The translations under genes were made by a program, and so were the position numbers. This document shows, piece after piece, positions 34,479 through 43,647 of a stretch of 64,000 nucleotides of DNA. Origin of the DNA: Tsukamurella conjunctivitidis (lineage in GTDB: Bacteria; Actinomycetota; Actinomycetes; Mycobacteriales; Mycobacteriaceae); assembly GCF_007858475.1 (NCBI RefSeq), contig NZ_VIGX01000004.1:274806-338805 (forward strand), given 5' to 3'. The notes beneath the pieces are model-generated. The model saw nothing but the letters and a program-made list of their open reading frames with translations. It was not told the DNA's origin and did not search any database. How positions within the stretch are numbered: the first letter of the stretch is position 1; every line of letters starts with the position of its first letter.

Positions 34479-36476
34479 GTGACCGAAACGGACGTGACCA
34501 CCAGCCCGGAGACGGCCACCGCCGCGGTCAGCACCACGCGCGCCGACGAGCGACGCCGCTCGGGTCTCAACGGCATGGTGCTGGCCGAACTCCGCGGCAT
34601 CGCGAGCGAGCTGGGGATCAAGGGCATCTCCGGCCTGCGCAAGGGCGATCTGATCGCCGCGATCAACGAGCACGGCGGCGCCCCCAAGGGCGCGCCGAAG
34701 GCCGCGAAGACCACCGCCGCGAAGGCGGAGGCCCCGGCGAACGACGCCCCGAAGACCACCGCCCCGGCGGCGGAGCCGGCCGAGGCTCCGGCGGCGGAGG
34801 CGCCCGCGGACGCCGCGACCACGCAGACCCGCGAGTCCCGCTCGGCCCGCGCCCCCAAGGGCGACAAGGCGGAGCAGCCGGCGGACCGCGCCGACGCCCC
34901 GGCCGAGGCCCCCAAGAACGACGGCGAGCAGGGTCAGCAGCGCGAGGGCGGTCAGCGCCGTGAGCGCAACCAGCGCCGCGGCAACCAGAACGGCAACCAG
35001 GGCCAGGACGGCGAGAACCGGCAGCAGGGCGAGGGCCGCCAGGACCGTCAGGGCGATCGCCAGCAGGGCGAGGGCCGCCAGGACCGTCAGCAGGGCGGCC
35101 GCCAGCAGGGCGAGCGTCAGCAGGGCGAGAACCGGCAGCGCGGCAACAACGGCCCGTCGAACGATCAGAACCAGAACAACGGCCCTGACGAGGGCGATGG
35201 CCAGGGCCGCCGCGGGCGCCGCTTCCGTGAGCGCCGCCGCGGCCGCGACCGCAACCAGAACGACGGCGAGCCGCAGGTCAGCGAGGACGACGTCCTGCAG
35301 CCCGTGGCCGGCATCCTCGACGTGCTCGACAACTACGCCTTCGTGCGCACCTCGGGTTACATCGCCGGTCCGAACGACGTCTACGTCTCGATGAACATGA
35401 TCCGCCGCAACGGCCTGCGCCGCGGCGACGCGATCACGGGCGCCGTGAAGATGCCCCGCGACGGGGAGAACAACGAGGGTGGCAACCAGGGCGGCGGCGG
35501 TGGTCGCGGCAACCAGAGCAACCGCCAGAAGTTCAACCCGCTGGTGCGCCTCGACTCGGTCAACGGCCAGGACGTCGAGTCCGCGAAGAACCGGCCCGAG
35601 TTCAACAAGCTCACGCCGCTGTACCCGAACCAGCGGCTGCGCCTCGAGACCGCCCAGAACATCCTCACCACCCGCGTGATCGACCTGATCATGCCCATCG
35701 GCAAGGGCCAGCGCGCGCTGATCTCCGCCCCGCCGAAGGCCGGTAAGACGACGGTGCTGCAGGACATCGCCAACGCGATCGCCACCAACAACCCCGAGTG
35801 CTACCTCATGGTCGTGCTGGTGGACGAGCGTCCCGAAGAGGTCACCGACATGCAGCGCAGCGTGCGCGGCGAGGTCATCAGCTCCACCTTCGACCGTCCG
35901 CCGTCAGACCACACCTCGGTGGCCGAGCTGGCGATCGAGCGGGCCAAGCGGCTCGTCGAGGGCGGCAAGGACGTCGTGGTGCTGCTCGACTCGATCACCC
36001 GCCTGGGCCGTGCGTACAACAACTCGAGCCCCGCGTCGGGCCGCATCCTCTCGGGCGGTATCGACTCGACGGCCCTGTACCCGCCCAAGCGGTTCCTGGG
36101 CGCGGCGCGCAACATCGAGAACGGCGGCTCGCTGACGATCATCGCCACCGCGCTGGTCGAGACCGGCTCCACCGGCGACACCGTGATCTTCGAGGAGTTC
36201 AAGGGCACCGGCAACGCCGAGCTCAAGCTCGACCGCAAGATCTCGGAGCGGCGCGTCTTCCCGGCGGTCGACGTCGCGGCGTCGAACACCCGTAAGGACG
36301 AGCTCATCATGGCGCCCGACGAGGCCGCCGTGGTGAACAAGCTGCGCCGGCTGCTCGCCGCGCTGGACAGCCAGCAGGCGATCGACCTGCTGATCAGCCA
36401 GCTCAAGAAGACGCAGAACAATATCGAGTTCCTCATGACGGTGCAGAAGAACAGCGGCTTCGGCGACAACGACTGA
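34479..36476 (+). CDS. rho: Transcription termination factor Rho with large N-terminal insert
   Basis: A hexameric RNA-dependent ATPase of 665 residues that ends transcription; E. coli Rho has 419. Order: Rho_N helical domain (LAELRGIASELGIKGISGLR, residues about 31-50), a charged Ala/Pro/Glu stretch, an Arg/Gln/Asn/Gly-rich repeat tract (about 149-265), the cold-shock RNA-binding fold (VLDNYAFVRTSGY near 285), Walker A (PPKAGKTTVLQ near 420), Walker B (DVVVLLDSITRLGRAYN near 500) and the Q/R loops. The insert is typical of actinobacterial Rho and is disordered. The GTG start has a good AAAGGAAC site. Confidence 0.96.
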   Translation: MTETDVTTSPETATAAVSTTRADERRRSGLNGMVLAELRGIASELGIKGISGLRKGDLIAAINEHGGAPKGAPKAAKTTAAKAEAPANDAPKTTAPAAEPAEAPAAEAPADAATTQTRESRSARAPKGDKAEQPADRADAPAEAPKNDGEQGQQREGGQRRERNQRRGNQNGNQGQDGENRQQGEGRQDRQGDRQQGEGRQDRQQGGRQQGERQQGENRQRGNNGPSNDQNQNNGPDEGDGQGRRGRRFRERRRGRDRNQNDGEPQVSEDDVLQPVAGILDVLDNYAFVRTSGYIAGPNDVYVSMNMIRRNGLRRGDAITGAVKMPRDGENNEGGNQGGGGGRGNQSNRQKFNPLVRLDSVNGQDVESAKNRPEFNKLTPLYPNQRLRLETAQNILTTRVIDLIMPIGKGQRALISAPPKAGKTTVLQDIANAIATNNPECYLMVVLVDERPEEVTDMQRSVRGEVISSTFDRPPSDHTSVAELAIERAKRLVEGGKDVVVLLDSITRLGRAYNNSSPASGRILSGGIDSTALYPPKRFLGAARNIENGGSLTIIATALVETGSTGDTVIFEEFKGTGNAELKLDRKISERRVFPAVDVAASNTRKDELIMAPDEAAVVNKLRRLLAALDSQQAIDLLISQLKKTQNNIEFLMTVQKNSGFGDND

Positions 36477-36491
36477 TCCGCATCGACCACG

Positions 36492-36521
36492 CGAAAGGCG
36501 CGCCCTCGGGCGCGCCTTTCG
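36492..36521. terminator. Hairpin terminator between rho and the Ser/Thr kinase gene
   Basis: A 13-bp stem, CGAAAGGCGCGCC against GGCGCGCCTTTCG, closes on a CTCG loop 15 bp after the rho stop. The kinase gene ends 36 bp away on the other strand, so it can serve both convergent genes. Confidence 0.8.
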
Positions 36522-36557
36522 TCGTCTTCGGTGCAGGCGCTGGACCTGTCCGGAACC

Positions 36558-38213
36558 CTACTGCGGCAGCGCGGGCGTGATCGCGGCGGCGATCTCGGCG
36601 CCGCGGTTGCAGTCGCGGTTGGCGACCTTCTGCAGGCCGATGTAGAGGACGCCGTTCGACAGCGACTTGTACGCGGTGATGCAGTAGTCGGGCGTCGCGG
36701 TGTTGGTGCTCGGCACCGTGAACGAGCGCCACTTCGTCGACCCGGGCACGGAGACGGGCGTGCCGGTCTCCCACGAGTTCGAGGTCACGAAGGTCGCGAA
36801 CTTCACGTCGGCGTTGCTCGCCTTCGAATCGGAGCCCTTGCAGGCGTACTTCGCGCCGGCACTGCTCGAGCGCTGTCCGGGATCGTCCGCGAGCGGGCTG
36901 ATCCCCAGGGTCGAGATCGTCGACACCGGCAACAGGCACGGGTCGATGTACCCGTCCCGCACGGTCGAGGTGTTGTTCACGGGCGTCGCCGTCGTGGTCG
37001 TCACCGGGGCGCTGCTCGTGCTGGTCGGCGAGGCGACGGTCTCGTCGGAGCCCGTGCTGAGCACGAGGATCGAGACCGCCGCGACGGCCACCACCGCCAC
37101 CGCGGCGATCGCGCCGATGACCACGCCCTTCCGGGTACCGCCCTGTTGCGGCGCCGCGCCGGTGAGCCCCACCGGGCCGCCCTGCCACGTGCCCTGCGGC
37201 CCCGCGAACTGCGGGTTCGAGATCGGTCCCGACGGCCGGGCGAAGGGCTGCGAGGGCGCGCTCTGGAACGGCGGGGGAGTCGCGGGACGGAAGGCCGCAC
37301 CGGGAGGCGGCGTCGCCACCCGCGCCGTCGGGTTCGACGGTGCCTGCCCCTGCGCCGCGGCTGCGGCGCGCAGCGCGTGCGCGAAATCGTGGCACGACGC
37401 GTACCGCTGCTGCGGCGCCTTCGCCATGGCACGGGCGATCACGGCGTCGATCGCGGGCGGAAGGCCGGGTCGCTGGCGCGACGGGGCCGGCGGCGGCGCC
37501 ATCAGATGATCGCGGATCACGGCGGTGCCGCTGCTGGCGCCGTAGGGCTTCGCGCCCGTCAGCAACTGCACCGTCGTGCCGGCGAGGCTGTACTGATCGC
37601 TGCGTCCGTCGACGGGGTCGCCGCTGAGCTGCTCGGGCGAGGCGTAGTCCAGGGTGCCGACCACCATGCCGACCGACGTGAGGTCGCTGTGTTCCTGCTG
37701 CTGGCGCGCGATGCCGAAATCGCCGAGCATGACACGCGGGGTCGCGCCGGTCGAGTCGATCATGATGTTGCCGGGTTTGACGTCGCGGTGCAGCAGCCCC
37801 TGCGAGTGCGCGTAGTCCAGGGCCGCCGCCACGGCGTCGACGATGGTGAGGACCCGGTCGACCGGCAGCCCGCTGGGATTGCTCGCGAGCAGGGCCGAGC
37901 CGTCTTGGCCGGGGACGAGCTTCATGGACATCCACAACCGGCCGTCGTCGTTGCCCCGGTCGTAGACCGGCACGATGTTCGGGTGATCGAGCCGCGCGGC
38001 CATGTCGGCCTCGCGCTCGAACCGGGCGCGGTAGGTCGGGTCGTGGGAGAAGGCCGTGGGGAGCACCTTGAGGGCGTCCACGCGCGGCAGGCGCGGATGC
38101 CGGGCCGCGTACACCGCCCCCATGCCGCCGGCGCCCAACAGTCGCTCCACGACGTATCCGCCGATCACGGTCCCGGCGGGCTCGATCGCCGGTCCATTGC
38201 CTGACTCGTTCAC
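36558..38213 (-). CDS. Receptor Ser/Thr protein kinase with extracellular Cys-rich sensor domain
   Basis: A 551-residue Pkn-type kinase of the cell membrane. Kinase domain residues 18-280: Gly loop [11 protein letters not shown], catalytic Lys in [17 protein letters not shown] near 140, DFG in LGDFGIARQ, and SPEQ. A Pro/Gln-rich juxtamembrane linker follows, one membrane helix ([20 protein letters not shown], about 361-384), a Thr/Ser-rich stalk and an outer domain of about 140 residues with four Cys (DPCLLP, YACKG, YCITAY, RDCNRG) that could form two disulfides, like DUF3558/PknH-type sensors. The GTG at 38213 has GGGAG 8 nt upstream. It is convergent with rho. Confidence 0.92.
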   Translation of the reverse strand: MNESGNGPAIEPAGTVIGGYVVERLLGAGGMGAVYAARHPRLPRVDALKVLPTAFSHDPTYRARFEREADMAARLDHPNIVPVYDRGNDDGRLWMSMKLVPGQDGSALLASNPSGLPVDRVLTIVDAVAAALDYAHSQGLLHRDVKPGNIMIDSTGATPRVMLGDFGIARQQQEHSDLTSVGMVVGTLDYASPEQLSGDPVDGRSDQYSLAGTTVQLLTGAKPYGASSGTAVIRDHLMAPPPAPSRQRPGLPPAIDAVIARAMAKAPQQRYASCHDFAHALRAAAAAQGQAPSNPTARVATPPPGAAFRPATPPPFQSAPSQPFARPSGPISNPQFAGPQGTWQGGPVGLTGAAPQQGGTRKGVVIGAIAAVAVVAVAAVSILVLSTGSDETVASPTSTSSAPVTTTTATPVNNTSTVRDGYIDPCLLPVSTISTLGISPLADDPGQRSSSAGAKYACKGSDSKASNADVKFATFVTSNSWETGTPVSVPGSTKWRSFTVPSTNTATPDYCITAYKSLSNGVLYIGLQKVANRDCNRGAEIAAAITPALPQ

Positions 38214-38496
38214 GTCTTCACTCCCGTGTTCTCGAGAACACGGCCCGCTCGCGCTGCGCGCCCGGTGCCGGTCCACTGACTGGTGGAAGCTAACCCCGGG
38301 CGGCTTACGGCGCGCCAGTCAATCGCCAAACGTCTCCCGGGTCGTGACCGGGGCGACGCCGGCCGCCCGCAGGGCCCGGGAATTTCTCGAAGAGCTGTGC
38401 GTTCTGGCATACTGGAACGTCGGTATGGGTTCCGGTTCACGGTCCTGGCGAACGCCAGGGGCGACCCGGCGACCAAGAACGAGAAGGACGGCAATC
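38214..38496. other. Intergenic region between kinase and rpmE
   Basis: A 283-bp divergent gap with no gene. It holds a TGTTCTCGAGAACA palindrome at 38227-38240 and a GC-rich element at 38242-38271 similar to the repeat inside prmC. A TGGCATACT -10-like sequence near 38405-38413 is a likely rpmE promoter. A hairpin CCTGGC-GAAC-GCCAGG at 38444-38459 lies in the rpmE leader. Confidence 0.5.
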
Positions 38497-38727
38497 ATGA
38501 AGCAGGGGATCCACCCCGAGTACGTGGCCACCACCGTTGTCTGCGGTTGCGGTAACACGTTCGAGACGCACAGCACCAAGGCCGACGGCCGCATCAACGT
38601 CGAGGTCTGCTCGCAGTGCCACCCGTTCTACACGGGCAAGCAGAAGATCCTCGACACCGGCGGCCGCGTCGCCCGCTTCGAGAAGCGCTACGGCAAGCGC
38701 CCGAGCAAGGCTTCGGCCTCCGAGTAG
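38497..38727 (+). CDS. rpmE: 50S ribosomal protein L31 (zinc-binding type)
   Basis: A 76-residue ribosomal protein that bridges the subunits. It is the Cys-containing form: C16, C18 (VVCGCGN) and the later CSQC pair bind zinc, in contrast to zinc-free paralogues made under zinc starvation. The ATG at 38497 gives the standard N-terminus MKQGIHPEY. An rpmE hairpin lies in its leader. prfA follows after about 100 bp. Confidence 0.97.
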   Translation: MKQGIHPEYVATTVVCGCGNTFETHSTKADGRINVEVCSQCHPFYTGKQKILDTGGRVARFEKRYGKRPSKASASE

Positions 38728-38829
38728 CTGTCCCGCCGACGCCCGTCCTGCCCCGCAGGCCGGGCGTCGGCGCGTTTCACGGGCCTCCCGCCCGGTCAAC
38801 CGCTTCCGTCCGAGAAAGGCCCCGCCGCC

Positions 38830-39918
38830 ATGAGCGCCTCGTCCCCCTCCGCGATCGACGACATCCTGGCCGAGTACGCCGGCCTTGAGCAGCAGATGTC
38901 CGACCCGGCGCTGCACAACGATGCCGCCGCGGCACGCAAGGTGGGCAAGCGCTTCGCCGAACTGGCACCCGTCATGGCGACGCACCGCAAGCTCGAGGCG
39001 GCCCGCGAGGACCGCGCCGCCGCGCAGGAACTGGCCGCGGACGACCCCTCCTTCGCCGACGAGGTGACCGCACTGACGGAGCAGATCGAGGCGCTCGAGC
39101 AGCAGCTCACCGACCTGCTCGCGCCGCGCGATCCGCACGACTCCGAGGACGTGGTGCTCGAGGTCAAGTCCGGGGAGGGCGGCGAGGAGTCCGCCCTCTT
39201 CGCCGGCGACCTCGCCCGGATGTACCTGCGCTACGCCGAGCGGCGGGGCTGGAAGGTCGAGACCCTCGGCGCGACCTACTCCGACCTCGGCGGCTACAAG
39301 GACGCCACGTTCGCGATCAAGTCCCGCGGCCCGGGGGCCGACGGCACCATCGACGGTGTGTGGGCCCGCATGAAGTTCGAGGGCGGTGTGCACCGCGTGC
39401 AGCGAGTCCCCGCCACCGAGAGCCAGGGCCGCATCCACACCTCCGCCGCCGGCGTGCTCGTCTACCCCGAGCCGGACGAGGTCGAGGAGGTGCAGATCGA
39501 CGAGTCGGACCTGCGTATCGACGTCTACCGGTCCTCCGGCAAGGGCGGCCAGGGCGTCAACACCACCGACTCCGCCGTGCGTATCACGCACCTCCCGACG
39601 AACATCGTCGTGACCTGTCAGAACGAGCGCTCGCAGCTGCAGAACAAGGCTCGCGCCATGCAGGTGCTCGCTGCGCGGCTGCAGGCCCTCAAGGAGGAGG
39701 AGGCGGAGGCCGCCGCATCGGACTCCCGGGCCGCGCAGATCCGCACCGTCGACCGCTCGGAGCGGATCCGCACCTACAACTTCCCCGAGAACCGCATCGC
39801 GGACCACCGCATCGGGTTCAAGGCGCACAACCTCGACCAGGTCCTCGACGGGGACCTCGATGCACTCCTGGACGCGCTCCAGGCCGCGGACCGCCAGGCC
39901 CGCCTCGAGGCCGAGTGA
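38830..39918 (+). CDS. prfA: Peptide chain release factor 1
   Basis: A 362-residue factor that reads UAA and UAG and frees the peptide. The codon-recognition tripeptide PAT sits in [16 protein letters not shown] near residue 195, and the catalytic GGQ in [20 protein letters not shown] near 240; that Gln is methylated by PrmC, encoded next. The stop TGA overlaps the prmC start (GTGA). Confidence 0.97.
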   Translation: MSASSPSAIDDILAEYAGLEQQMSDPALHNDAAAARKVGKRFAELAPVMATHRKLEAAREDRAAAQELAADDPSFADEVTALTEQIEALEQQLTDLLAPRDPHDSEDVVLEVKSGEGGEESALFAGDLARMYLRYAERRGWKVETLGATYSDLGGYKDATFAIKSRGPGADGTIDGVWARMKFEGGVHRVQRVPATESQGRIHTSAAGVLVYPEPDEVEEVQIDESDLRIDVYRSSGKGGQGVNTTDSAVRITHLPTNIVVTCQNERSQLQNKARAMQVLAARLQALKEEEAEAAASDSRAAQIRTVDRSERIRTYNFPENRIADHRIGFKAHNLDQVLDGDLDALLDALQAADRQARLEAE

Positions 39919-40841
39919 GTCTCAGGCCCACCCACCTCGCCGCCGCGGCCGCCGCTCGGCTGGCGGCCGCCGGCGTCCCGTCGGCCCGGTTCGACGCGGA
40001 GACCCTGCTCGCCGAGGCACTGGGCATCGACCGCGGCCGCATACCGATCGCCGACGACGCGACGCCGGCGCAGGAGGCCGCGTACGAGGCGCTGCTCGCG
40101 CGGAGGGAGGCCCGGGAACCGCTGCAGCACATCCTCGGCCGCGCGTACTTCGGTCCGCTCACGCTGGCCGTGGGGCCCGGCGTCTTCGTGCCGCGACCCG
40201 AGACCGAGCTGCTCGCCGCCTGGGCCGCCCAGCAGGTGGACGGCGGCGCCGGCGACATGTGGCCCGCTCGCTCCGCTCCCGGCGCCGGTGCCATGCGGCC
40301 CGCTCGCTCCGCTCCCGGCGCCGGCATCGTCGATCTGTGCGCGGGTTCCGGCGCGCTCGGCCTGTACCTCGCGGCGACGGTGCCCGACGCGCGCGTCGTG
40401 CTCGTCGAACGCGACGAGACCGCCCTCGACTACCTGCGCCGGAACGTCGCCGGCGCCGACCTCGCGGGCAGGGCGACGGTGCTCGCGGCCGACGTGCGCG
40501 AACCGGACCTGCCGGAGCGCCTGGCCGCGCTGCTCGGCACCGTCGACCTCGTGGTGTCCAACCCGCCCTACGTGCCCGACGACGCGCCGCTCGATCATGA
40601 GGCCGCCGCCGATCCCGCCGCCGCCCTGTTCTCCGGCGCCGACGGGCTCGACCTGATACGCGGCCTCGCACCGCTCGCGGCGCGGCTGCTCGCCGGCGGG
40701 GGAGCGGTCGGGATCGAGCACGACGACGGCAACGGCGCGGGCACCGCCGACCTGCTGCGCGCGGCCGGCTTCGGCGACCTCGTCCAGCACCGGGACCTCG
40801 CGGGCAGGCCGCGATACGTGACTGGCAGGATGGACCCGTGA
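39915..40841 (+). CDS. prmC: Release factor glutamine methyltransferase PrmC with a repeat insert
   Basis: A 308-residue SAM-dependent methyltransferase that modifies the GGQ Gln of release factors. It has the N-terminal helical domain, [10 protein letters not shown] near residue 93, the SAM loop [15 protein letters not shown] near 137 and the catalytic NPPY in [12 protein letters not shown] near 214. Between RPETELL and the SAM loop lies an extra segment, two copies of a 12-codon repeat ([11 protein letters not shown]), absent from usual PrmC. The frame is kept and the catalytic motifs are whole. The GTG start overlaps prfA by 4 nt, and its stop overlaps sua5 by 4 nt. Confidence 0.94.
   Translation: MSLRPTHLAAAAAARLAAAGVPSARFDAETLLAEALGIDRGRIPIADDATPAQEAAYEALLARREAREPLQHILGRAYFGPLTLAVGPGVFVPRPETELLAAWAAQQVDGGAGDMWPARSAPGAGAMRPARSAPGAGIVDLCAGSGALGLYLAATVPDARVVLVERDETALDYLRRNVAGADLAGRATVLAADVREPDLPERLAALLGTVDLVVSNPPYVPDDAPLDHEAAADPAAALFSGADGLDLIRGLAPLAARLLAGGGAVGIEHDDGNGAGTADLLRAAGFGDLVQHRDLAGRPRYVTGRMDP
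40257..40327. repeat. 36-bp tandem repeat, two copies, inside prmC
   Basis: Units start at 40257 and 40293. Each reads ATGyGGCCCGCTCGCTCCGC and then TCCCGGCGCCGG. The units are nearly identical at the DNA level, including third positions, which points to recent duplication or an inserted GC-rich element rather than old protein repeats. Confidence 0.85.
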
Positions 40842-41497
40842 GCATCGCCAGCCGCGCCTTCGACTGCACCGACCCGGAATCCCGCGCCGCGGGCCTCAGC
40901 GCCGCCCGGTCCGCGCTGAAGGGCGGCCACCTCGTGGTGATGCCGACGGACACGGTCTACGGCATCGGATGCGACGCCTTCGACGGCCGCGCCGTCGCCG
41001 CGCTGCTCGCCGCCAAGAACCGCGGACCCGACATGCCCGTCGGCGTGCTCGTGGGCTCCTGGAACACCATCGACGGGCTCGTCAGCCGCGTCAGCGACGC
41101 CGCCCGCGAGCTCACCCGCGCCTTCTGGCCCGGCGCCGTCTCCCTCGTCGTGGAGCAGGCGCCCAGCCTCGCCTGGGACCTCGGGGACACCCGCGGCACC
41201 GTGATGCTGCGGATGCCGCTGCACCCCGTCGCGATCGAGCTGCTGCGCGAGGTCGGTCCGATGGCCGTCTCCAGCGCCAACGTCTCCGGTCGCCCGCCCG
41301 CCGCCACCATGCTGGAGGCGCGTGATCAGTTGGGTGATTCCGTCGACGTCTACCTCGACGGCGGCCCGTCGGAGCACGCCGCACCGTCGAGCATCGTCGA
41401 CCTGTCCGGGCCGCAGCCGCGCGTGCTCCGCGAGGGGGCGGTGAGCACCGCACGGATCGCGGAGGTCCTCGGGGTCACCCCCGAGTCGCTCGCCTGA
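40838..41497 (+). CDS. sua5: L-threonylcarbamoyladenylate synthase (Sua5/YwlC/TsaC family)
   Basis: A 219-residue enzyme that makes threonylcarbamoyl-AMP from threonine, bicarbonate and ATP, the first step of the t6A37 modification of ANN-decoding tRNAs. The YrdC-domain signature GGHLVVMPTDTVYGIGCDAF lies near residue 29, with SSANVSGRPPA near 144 and SSIVDLSG near 187. It is a single YrdC domain without the long Sua5 tail. The 4-nt overlap with prmC couples the two translation-quality genes. In M. tuberculosis the next gene is wecA (rfe); here a mce operon intervenes. Confidence 0.94.
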   Translation: MSIASRAFDCTDPESRAAGLSAARSALKGGHLVVMPTDTVYGIGCDAFDGRAVAALLAAKNRGPDMPVGVLVGSWNTIDGLVSRVSDAARELTRAFWPGAVSLVVEQAPSLAWDLGDTRGTVMLRMPLHPVAIELLREVGPMAVSSANVSGRPPAATMLEARDQLGDSVDVYLDGGPSEHAAPSSIVDLSGPQPRVLREGAVSTARIAEVLGVTPESLA

Positions 41498-41518
41498 GCT
41501 ACGTCCCCCGGGGCGATC

Positions 41519-41605
41519 ATGGGCGATGCCGCCGACGTCGGTGATGCGCCAGTCCCCGCCCTCGTCCGCGGTCACCCGGTAGAGCGTGAGGCCCCGCGGT
41601 TCCCG
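41519..41605 (-). pseudogene. Remnant of a Mce-associated protein gene (C-terminal fragment)
   Basis: On the minus strand one frame reads LTLYRVTADEGGDWRITDVG, then GIAHD. The same region of the intact Mce-associated protein at 41730-42638 reads VTVYNVTLDKDKDWQITDVG, then GSLAD. T.Y.VT.D...DW.ITDVGG is shared. No start codon or membrane segment precedes it; the frame is stopped at 41645-41647. It seems to be the tail of a second, lost mas gene at the downstream edge of the operon. Confidence 0.55.
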
Positions 41606-41679
41606 GACCCGCGACCCGGGGGCCGGGCGGGACCCGCGGCCGATTCACGGCCCACGATCGCACGGCCGCGGAAACGACG

Positions 41680-41712
41680 GAGCGCCCGGACCCTGACGGG
41701 TTCCGGGCGCTC
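41680..41712. terminator. Terminator of the mce operon
   Basis: An 11-bp GC-rich stem (GAGCGCCCGGA with TCCGGGCGCTC), one mismatch and two more pairs close on a small loop. It lies 18 bp beyond the stop of the last mce operon gene on the minus strand. Confidence 0.75.
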
Positions 41713-41729
41713 GCCGGTGCTTCCGGGCG

Positions 41730-42638
41730 TCAGTTGCCGGGGGCGGGCGTCGCCGCGGGCGCCTGGGCGCCATCGGCGGGAGCTCCCTCCGCGGGCGCCT
41801 GCGTCGGCTGCGTCGCCTGCGCCGACGGGTCGGCGAGCGAGCCGCCCACGTCGGTGATCTGCCAGTCCTTGTCCTTGTCCAGCGTCACGTTGTAGACGGT
41901 GACGACCTCGCGGCCGCTCGCCGCCTGGACGTTCGTGGCCTCGACCTTGACGTAGGCGCTGACCTTGTAGATCGGGCCCGACTGCGAGTTGACCACGGCG
42001 TCCATGACGGTGCCCTTCGACACCCACTGCAGCGGCTGCAGCAGCTGGTTCATCGCGCCGGCGGTCGCGTCCATCCGCTTCTTCAGGTCCTCCGAGACGC
42101 CCTTGACGATGGCCGTGCGCCACGGTCCGAGGTCGCGGTAGTCGAAGGTCGAGGCGCCCGCGGCGTACTCCGCGGCCACCTTCTCGGCCTGCGCCCGCTC
42201 GGCGGCGGCCGCCTTCATGTCGCTGTTCTCGGACTTCTGCAGGCCCCACAGCACGCCGAAGGTGATCGACGCCGCGAGCAGTGCCAGGATCACCACGGTG
42301 ATGACCACGGTGGTGACCGTCGCACCGGCGGTCGGGACCGCGGCCCGGCCGCCCTGCGCGGCGGCGCGGGCCGAGGCCTTCGGGCGACGCGCGGGAGCCT
42401 CGTCCTCCTCGTCCTCGTCGACCGGGGGAGCGGGGCGCTTCGTGACGGCCGGCTGCTTCGTCGCGGCGGCCTTCGTCGCGGTCGAGACCTTCGCGGTCGG
42501 GGCCTCGTCCGGCTCCGCGCCCGCGTCGGTCGCGTCGGCGGTCTCCTCGGTCGCCTCGTCGACGGTGTCCTGCACGGTCTCCTCGGTCGCCGCGGCCTCG
42601 TCAGCGAGGTTCTTGTCGTCCGGGGTGGAATCAGTCAC
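41730..42638 (-). CDS. Mce-associated membrane protein (mas)
   Basis: A 302-residue protein. The N-terminus (about 1-110) is Glu/Asp/Ala/Thr-rich and low-complexity, one membrane helix follows (TVVITVVILALLAASITFG), then an outer domain with YRDLGPWRTAIVKGVSEDLK and the ending DWQITDVGGSL typical of Mce-associated proteins, and a Pro/Ala/Gln tail. Such proteins stabilise the Mce importer. The start is uncertain: GTG 42638 or TTG 42653; neither has a good ribosome binding site, so coupling from mceF (47 bp away) is likely. Last gene of the operon. Confidence 0.85.
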   Translation of the reverse strand: MTDSTPDDKNLADEAAATEETVQDTVDEATEETADATDAGAEPDEAPTAKVSTATKAAATKQPAVTKRPAPPVDEDEEDEAPARRPKASARAAAQGGRAAVPTAGATVTTVVITVVILALLAASITFGVLWGLQKSENSDMKAAAAERAQAEKVAAEYAAGASTFDYRDLGPWRTAIVKGVSEDLKKRMDATAGAMNQLLQPLQWVSKGTVMDAVVNSQSGPIYKVSAYVKVEATNVQAASGREVVTVYNVTLDKDKDWQITDVGGSLADPSAQATQPTQAPAEGAPADGAQAPAATPAPGN

Positions 42639-42684
42639 TTGTCGGGTAGCCAATCGTGTCGGGGTTCGTCGGTCCGGTGGAGCG

Positions 42685-43647
42685 CTACTTCTTCGGCGGG
42701 ATGACCACCGTGAGGTTCGCGGCACCGTCGGAGCCGACCGTGTTCAACGCCTGCGAGAGTAGCGCGGCCATGTCGATCTGGGGCATGACGTCGGTCAGCG
42801 CCTGCACCACGGGCACCAGTGGCTCCGTCATCGGGCCGAGGTTCGACAGCAGCTTGCTGGTGTTCGGGGCGATCTTCATCAGGAACGGGTTGACCGACTT
42901 GGTGAGGGTCTCGGGCCCGTTGATGCCCTTCATGAGGACGTCCAGCGCCTTGAGCATCTCGACGTCCTTGACCACGAAGGTCCGGGTCGCCGGGCCGAAC
43001 TCGGAGATCGCACCGGGCAGCCAGTCCATATCGGCCTGGTAGTTCTGCGTGTTCTCCATCATCCGGCGGATGTTGGGCATCCGCGCGGTGAGCGTGCGGG
43101 CGAGCAGATCGCCGGCCTGCGAGATGTTCGGCAGCGAGCCCTGCGTGTTGCTGGTCGCGTCCGCCAGGGTCTCCGTGATGCCGCCCAGGTCCGTCGAGTT
43201 GATGTTGCTCGTCAGGCCCGAGATCAGCTTGAAGGTCTCGGGCAGCGACAGCGGCTCCTTGACCTTCGCGACGTCGATCGTCGAGCCGTCGGCCAGGTAC
43301 GGGCCGTTGAGGGTGTCGGGGCGGAACTCGATGTACGGCTCACCGACGGCCGACAGCTGCTCGATGCGCAGGCCCGTGTCCGCCGGGATCTTGTACTTCC
43401 CGTCGTAGCGGAACCTGACGACGACCTTGCCGTCCTTGCGGTCGATGGTCTCGACGTTGCCCACCTTGACGCCGCGCACGAGCACCGAGGAGTCGGGGAG
43501 CAGCTGGTTCGCGTCGTCGAGCTTCATGGTGACCGAGCGGTAGTCCGCGAGGGGACGCCAGTGCAGCACGGAGAAGGCGATGTACGCCGTGCCCAGCACC
43601 ATGACCAGCGCGAAGGTCAGGAGGCTGAAGAAGGTGCTCTTTTTCAC
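42685..43647 (-). CDS. mceF: MCE family protein, MceF position
   Basis: A 320-residue Mce/MlaD protein with one N-terminal membrane helix (FFSLLTFALVMVLGTAYIAF). The MlaD domain (about 35-115) holds LLPDSSVLVRGVKVGNVETI, and a long helical part follows that forms the substrate tunnel with the other five Mce proteins. Lipid (fatty acid or sterol) uptake across the mycomembrane space is the known role. It overlaps mceE by 4 nt. Confidence 0.92.
   Translation of the reverse strand: MKKSTFFSLLTFALVMVLGTAYIAFSVLHWRPLADYRSVTMKLDDANQLLPDSSVLVRGVKVGNVETIDRKDGKVVVRFRYDGKYKIPADTGLRIEQLSAVGEPYIEFRPDTLNGPYLADGSTIDVAKVKEPLSLPETFKLISGLTSNINSTDLGGITETLADATSNTQGSLPNISQAGDLLARTLTARMPNIRRMMENTQNYQADMDWLPGAISEFGPATRTFVVKDVEMLKALDVLMKGINGPETLTKSVNPFLMKIAPNTSKLLSNLGPMTEPLVPVVQALTDVMPQIDMAALLSQALNTVGSDGAANLTVVIPPKK

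Noticed and set aside
34060-34482. Overlapping open frames in the rho leader, including one ending over the rho start
   Set aside because: All three frames are open because of base composition; no ribosome binding site or family; the ATG at 34197 lies upstream of the predicted transcript start.
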